Below are positions 61,228 to 64,000 of a stretch of DNA of 64,000 nt, in pieces (position 1 is the stretch's first letter; every line of letters begins with the position of its first letter). This DNA is from Arthrobacter sp. Leaf234 (lineage in GTDB: Bacteria; Actinomycetota; Actinomycetes; Actinomycetales; Micrococcaceae). Where the stretch lies: the NCBI RefSeq assembly GCF_001422665.1, contig NZ_LMLU01000001.1:1328732-1392731 (forward strand), written 5' to 3'. Under the pieces are notes generated by a model. It was given only the letters and a program-made list of their open reading frames with translations, had not been told where the DNA came from and ran no database searches. The position numbers were made by a program, and so were the translations under genes.

Positions 61228-62280
61228 CTACCGCGGCGGAGTGCTCTCCCGGATGACGGTCTCCGTCGGAATCGCGCCAAACCCTGCCGAAGCGCCGGTC
61301 CCATCGCCGTCGTGGGCGGTACCCGTGGCGAGCCGGAGGGCGCGGCGTCCCACGTCCTCCAGGGGGATCCGCACCGTGGTGAGCGCGGGCGTGATGTCAC
61401 GGACGGTCGGGATGTCGTCGTAACCTGCCACGCCGATGTCCTGTCCGGGCACCAGGCCCGCATCGCGCAGTGCCGAGACGACGCCCACGGCCATGACGTC
61501 GTTGACCGCGAAGATGAGGTCCACGCCGGCGCCGGCGGCCAGGAGTTCCTGCGTGCCGCGGTATCCGCCGTCCCGCGTGAAGTCGGCGTGGATGATGCGC
61601 TCGGCCGGCAGCCGGACGCCGTGCTCCGCGAGCCCGGCCGTGAAGCCTGCGAGCCGCTCCTGGGCGGTCCTGATCTCGGCGGGCCCGGCGATCACGGCGA
61701 CGTCCCGGTAGCCGAGGCCGGCCAGGGCGACGGCGAGGTCCCGCGCGCCTCCGTGGTTGTCGAGCAGCACCGTCGCGAACGGCGCCGCGTCCTGGCTGAT
61801 GAAGGCGACCTTGCCGCCCGTGTCCTCGAAGGAGGACAGTTCCGCGCGCAGGTGCTCCTCGAAGGGCGATCCCGTGGTGCGGGACCCCGCGAGGATCATC
61901 ACCCGGGGACGCTGGCCGCGGAGGGCCCGGACGGTATCCAGTTCGCGCTGCGAGTCACGGCCGGTCACGGCGATGGTCACCACGAGGTTCTCCTCGCTCG
62001 CGGCGTCGATCACCCCGGCCGCGATGCTCGAGAAGTAGGGATCGGCGATGTCCGCCACGAGGAGCGCCACGGTGGTGGTGCTGCCCTTGGCGACCGCCTG
62101 GGCGAACAGGTTGGTGGTGTAGCCGAGCCGCTGCGCGGCCTCCACCACGCGGAGCCGGTAGGACTCGTTCACCTTGCGCGCGCTGCCGTTCAGCGACCGG
62201 GATGCCGTGGCGAGGGAGACGCCTGCCTCGCGGGCGACGTCGTGCAGCGTCGCGGGACTCTTGCTGGCCGGTGCCGACAT
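61228..62280 (-). CDS. LacI-family regulator of the Gfo/Idh-DUF993-PmoA regulon
   Basis: 350 aa. HTH TLHDVAREAGVSLATASRSLN with hinge LFAQAVAKGSTTTV, effector domain VALLVADIADPYFSSIAAGVID, VMILAGSRTTGSP, GGKVAFISQDAAPFATVLLD, AVNDVMAVGVVSALRDAGL and IGVAGYDDIPTVRDITPAL. AGGAG ribosome site. Divergent from a second Gfo/Idh gene, with an operator copy between and another copy 3.6 kb away before the first Gfo/Idh gene. It likely represses both operons until a sugar binds. Confidence 0.93.
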   Translation of the reverse strand: MSAPASKSPATLHDVAREAGVSLATASRSLNGSARKVNESYRLRVVEAAQRLGYTTNLFAQAVAKGSTTTVALLVADIADPYFSSIAAGVIDAASEENLVVTIAVTGRDSQRELDTVRALRGQRPRVMILAGSRTTGSPFEEHLRAELSSFEDTGGKVAFISQDAAPFATVLLDNHGGARDLAVALAGLGYRDVAVIAGPAEIRTAQERLAGFTAGLAEHGVRLPAERIIHADFTRDGGYRGTQELLAAGAGVDLIFAVNDVMAVGVVSALRDAGLVPGQDIGVAGYDDIPTVRDITPALTTVRIPLEDVGRRALRLATGTAHDGDGTGASAGFGAIPTETVIRESTPPR

Positions 62281-62387
62281 CGCTCGTACTCCTGGGGGTC
62301 CGGGCTCCGGCCGTCCGGCCGCACCCTGGTGGATCTTCCGCGTCAAAGGGCCATTCTTGCACGGTGCGAGGCCGGCCCTCCGAGGCT

Positions 62388-62401
62388 GGTAAGCGCTTTC
62401 T
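62388..62401. promoter_or_regulatory. LacI operator between lacI and the second Gfo/Idh gene
   Basis: GGTAAGCGCTTTCT, a near-perfect palindrome in the divergent intergenic region, 48 bases before the oxidoreductase start. Same motif as the site at 58714-58727. Confidence 0.82.
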
Positions 62402-62448
62402 CTGTTACTGTTCCGAGAACCGTACTGCCGACCGACCAGGGAGGATCC

Positions 62449-63633
62449 ATGCCCCAGCCCGTCCCGATCGGAGCGCCTGTACCGTCCGCCGACCCCACTG
62501 GGTCCGGCAGGGCCGATGGCCCGGCCCCGCTGCTCCGGGCCGCCATCCTGGGGACGGGCGGCGTGGCGCATCTCCACGCAGCTGCGCTCGCGGGCCTCGA
62601 CGGGGTGCACCTCGTGGCCGCCGCGGACCCTTCCGGGCAGCACCTGACGGACTTCGCCGACGCCTACGGCGTGCCCTCCCGGTTCTCCTCCCTCGAGGAG
62701 CTCCTCGAGGGAGGCGGCGTCGACGTCCTGCACATCTGCACGCCGCCCGGCGGTCATGCCGAGCAGACCGCCGCCGCCGTCCGCGCGGGTGCGCACGTCG
62801 TCGTCGAGAAGCCCGCGGCCCTGAGCCTCGACCAGCTCGACACCATGCTCGACGCCGCCCACGCCGCACGCCGCGGACTCGCCGTCGTGTTCCAGCAGCG
62901 GTCCGGGTCGGCGGCGGCCAGGGTCAAGGAACTGCTCGACTCCGGTGTCCTCGGCAGGCCGCTGTCCGCGCTCTGCCAGACGCACTGGTACCGCACACCC
63001 GAGTACTTCGCCGTGCCGTGGCGCGGTACCTGGGCCACCGAGGGCGGCGGCACCACCCTCAGCCACGGCAGCCACCAGATCGACCTGCTCGCATACCTCC
63101 TCGGTGAGTGGGAGTCGGTGCACGCGACGCTCTGGCGTCAGCAGCACGACATCGAGACCGAGGATCTGGCGCACGCATCGCTCGTCTTCGCTTCCGGGGC
63201 CGTGGCGTCGGTGGTCACCACCGTCCTCGGGCCCCGTCAGTCGAGTCTCATCAGGATCGACACCGAGCACGCGACCATCGAGCTGGAGCACCTGTACGGG
63301 CACGCGCACGCCGACTGGACGATCACCCCGGCGGCCCATGTCGACGAGGAGACGTCCTCGGCATGGGTCCTGCCCGAGCTCGAGATCCCCAGCGGGCACG
63401 ACGCGCTCCTCGCCGAGATCTACGCATCACTGCGCTCGGGTGGGGGCATGCCCCCGATCGTGTCCCACCCGAGCCGGGCGCTCGAGATCGTCACGGGGAT
63501 CTACGCGTCGGCGCGCGAGGGTCGCTGGCTGGCCCGCGCGGACCTCGCCGATCCGGCGCTGCGGGGGCCGCTGGCCGCCCCGGTCACGGATGGCAGGCGA
63601 CGCGCGGACGGGACCGGCGGGACGACGGCGTGA
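62449..63633 (+). CDS. Gfo/Idh/MocA-family oxidoreductase
   Basis: 394 aa. After a ~27-residue polar N-terminus: RAAILGTGGVAHLHAAALAG (NAD(P) loop), VDVLHICTPPGGHAEQTAAA, AHVVVEKPAALSLDQLD (the family EKP Lys) and the C-terminal sheet with GTWATEGGGTTLSHGSHQID (GGG...H..D active-site region with catalytic His). It probably oxidises or reduces a sugar, cyclitol or keto-glycoside. GGGAGG ribosome site. The stop overlaps the PmoA-family start by four bases (GTGA). Confidence 0.92.
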   Translation: MPQPVPIGAPVPSADPTGSGRADGPAPLLRAAILGTGGVAHLHAAALAGLDGVHLVAAADPSGQHLTDFADAYGVPSRFSSLEELLEGGGVDVLHICTPPGGHAEQTAAAVRAGAHVVVEKPAALSLDQLDTMLDAAHAARRGLAVVFQQRSGSAAARVKELLDSGVLGRPLSALCQTHWYRTPEYFAVPWRGTWATEGGGTTLSHGSHQIDLLAYLLGEWESVHATLWRQQHDIETEDLAHASLVFASGAVASVVTTVLGPRQSSLIRIDTEHATIELEHLYGHAHADWTITPAAHVDEETSSAWVLPELEIPSGHDALLAEIYASLRSGGGMPPIVSHPSRALEIVTGIYASAREGRWLARADLADPALRGPLAAPVTDGRRRADGTGGTTA

Positions 63634-64000
63634 GCGCCTCCGTCCCCCTCTCGGTCGGTGGGCGCCGGGCGGGACTCCTGCACGACGGCACCGACGAGCC
63701 CGCCGTCCACTCACCGCGCCCCTTCGTCCACCCGCTCCTCACGCCCGGCGGGCTGACGGTCTCCGGTGATCGGCCGTCCGACCACCCCTGGCACCACGGC
63801 CTGGGGATCGCCGTCTCGACGGTGACGGTCACCGGGCAGGCCCATCCCGTCAACTTCTGGGGAGGCCCCACCTTCCTGCGGGGCGAGGGCTACGTCCAGC
63901 TGCCGAACAACGGTGTCCAGCAGGTCGGCTCCGCCGACAGCGCTTCCACCGACGGCGCTTCCACCGACAGCGCTTCCACCGACGGCACCGACGGCCGCGT
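63630..64000 (+). CDS. PmoA/DUF6807-family protein, 3' end beyond window
   Basis: About 123 codons seen; the gene continues past the window. GTG start coupled to the oxidoreductase. Visible motifs: AVHSPRPFVHPLLTPGGLTV, DRPSDHPWHHGLGIAVSTV and VNFWGGPTFLRGEGYVQL, which are the conserved opening of the DUF6807 (methane oxygenase PmoA-like by annotation only) family, a beta-sandwich resembling aldose-epimerase/galactose-mutarotase folds. These proteins usually travel with Gfo/Idh oxidoreductases in sugar operons. The coding sequence contains three 15-bp repeats near 63939. Confidence 0.82.
   Translation, partial: MSASVPLSVGGRRAGLLHDGTDEPAVHSPRPFVHPLLTPGGLTVSGDRPSDHPWHHGLGIAVSTVTVTGQAHPVNFWGGPTFLRGEGYVQLPNNGVQQVGSADSASTDGASTDSASTDGTDGR
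63939..63983 (+). repeat. three 15-bp tandem repeats inside the PmoA/DUF6807 gene
   Basis: (A/G)GCGCTTCCACCGAC occurs three times head to tail, encoding SASTD-GASTD-SASTD in frame, then GTDG. A Ser/Thr/Asp linker expanded by slippage inside a domain that is normally compact. Confidence 0.85.

Overview
The window is G+C-rich chromosomal DNA from an actinobacterium, most likely an Arthrobacter-like member of the Micrococcaceae. This rests on the strong G/C third-position bias, a uroporphyrinogen-III synthase fused to a winged-helix domain, a GAF-ANTAR protein, treY/treZ trehalose synthesis from glycogen, and many start codons 6-7 bases downstream of a TANNNT-like -10 box (probable leaderless mRNAs). 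I see no rRNA, tRNA, CRISPR array, prophage or intact insertion sequence.

Layout. 1-1.7 kb: a DUF305 lipoprotein (cut by the window edge) and a class V aminotransferase. 1.7-13.2 kb: a nitrate/nitrite assimilation block. nirD and a sirohydrochlorin chelatase run leftward; nirB, cobA and hemD-wHTH run rightward; narK, nasA and a flavoprotein electron donor converge on them. 14-16.6 kb: an alcohol dehydrogenase, a VIT1/CCC1 transporter and a frameshifted PaaI-type thioesterase. 16.6-25.7 kb: a fructan utilisation locus with a secreted GH32 levanase, a PfkB-type sugar kinase, a LacI regulator, a fructose-type ABC importer (frcB-C-A) and a small ABM monooxygenase, tied together by three copies of the palindrome TGACAWCGWTGTCA. 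26-38.3 kb: vanY and coaA opposite glmS, then acpS, nnr and the glgX-treY-treZ operon. 38.5-47.3 kb: a diguanylate cyclase, an aldo/keto reductase, a GNAT protein, an HpcH/HpaI aldolase, a GH4 glycosidase, a PfkB kinase, an unknown protein, and an HTH + GIY-YIG pair behind an operator. 47.4-52.3 kb: a MarR/VOC divergent pair with twin operators, then alr-tsaE-tsaB-rimI-tsaD (peptidoglycan precursor and tRNA t6A genes). 52.4-55.4 kb: small GNAT, MarR, an oxidoreductase remnant, an SRPBCC protein and a SnoaL-like protein. 55.4-64 kb: a probable sugar-catabolic system split into two arms (Gfo/Idh oxidoreductase, DUF993 and TIM-barrel isomerase; Gfo/Idh oxidoreductase and PmoA/DUF6807) sharing a second LacI operator, GGTAAGCGYTTTCY. 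Between the arms lie two tandem paralogous small proteins, a GAF-ANTAR regulator and other small genes.

How the genes work together. NarK imports nitrate, NasA with its flavoprotein reduces it to nitrite, and NirBD reduces nitrite to ammonium using siroheme supplied by CobA and the chelatase. The levanase releases fructose outside the cell, FrcBCA imports it and the PfkB kinase phosphorylates it. GlgX, TreY and TreZ convert glycogen to trehalose. The 55-64 kb regulon is the best candidate here for an uncharacterised pathway; its substrate cannot be read from sequence alone.
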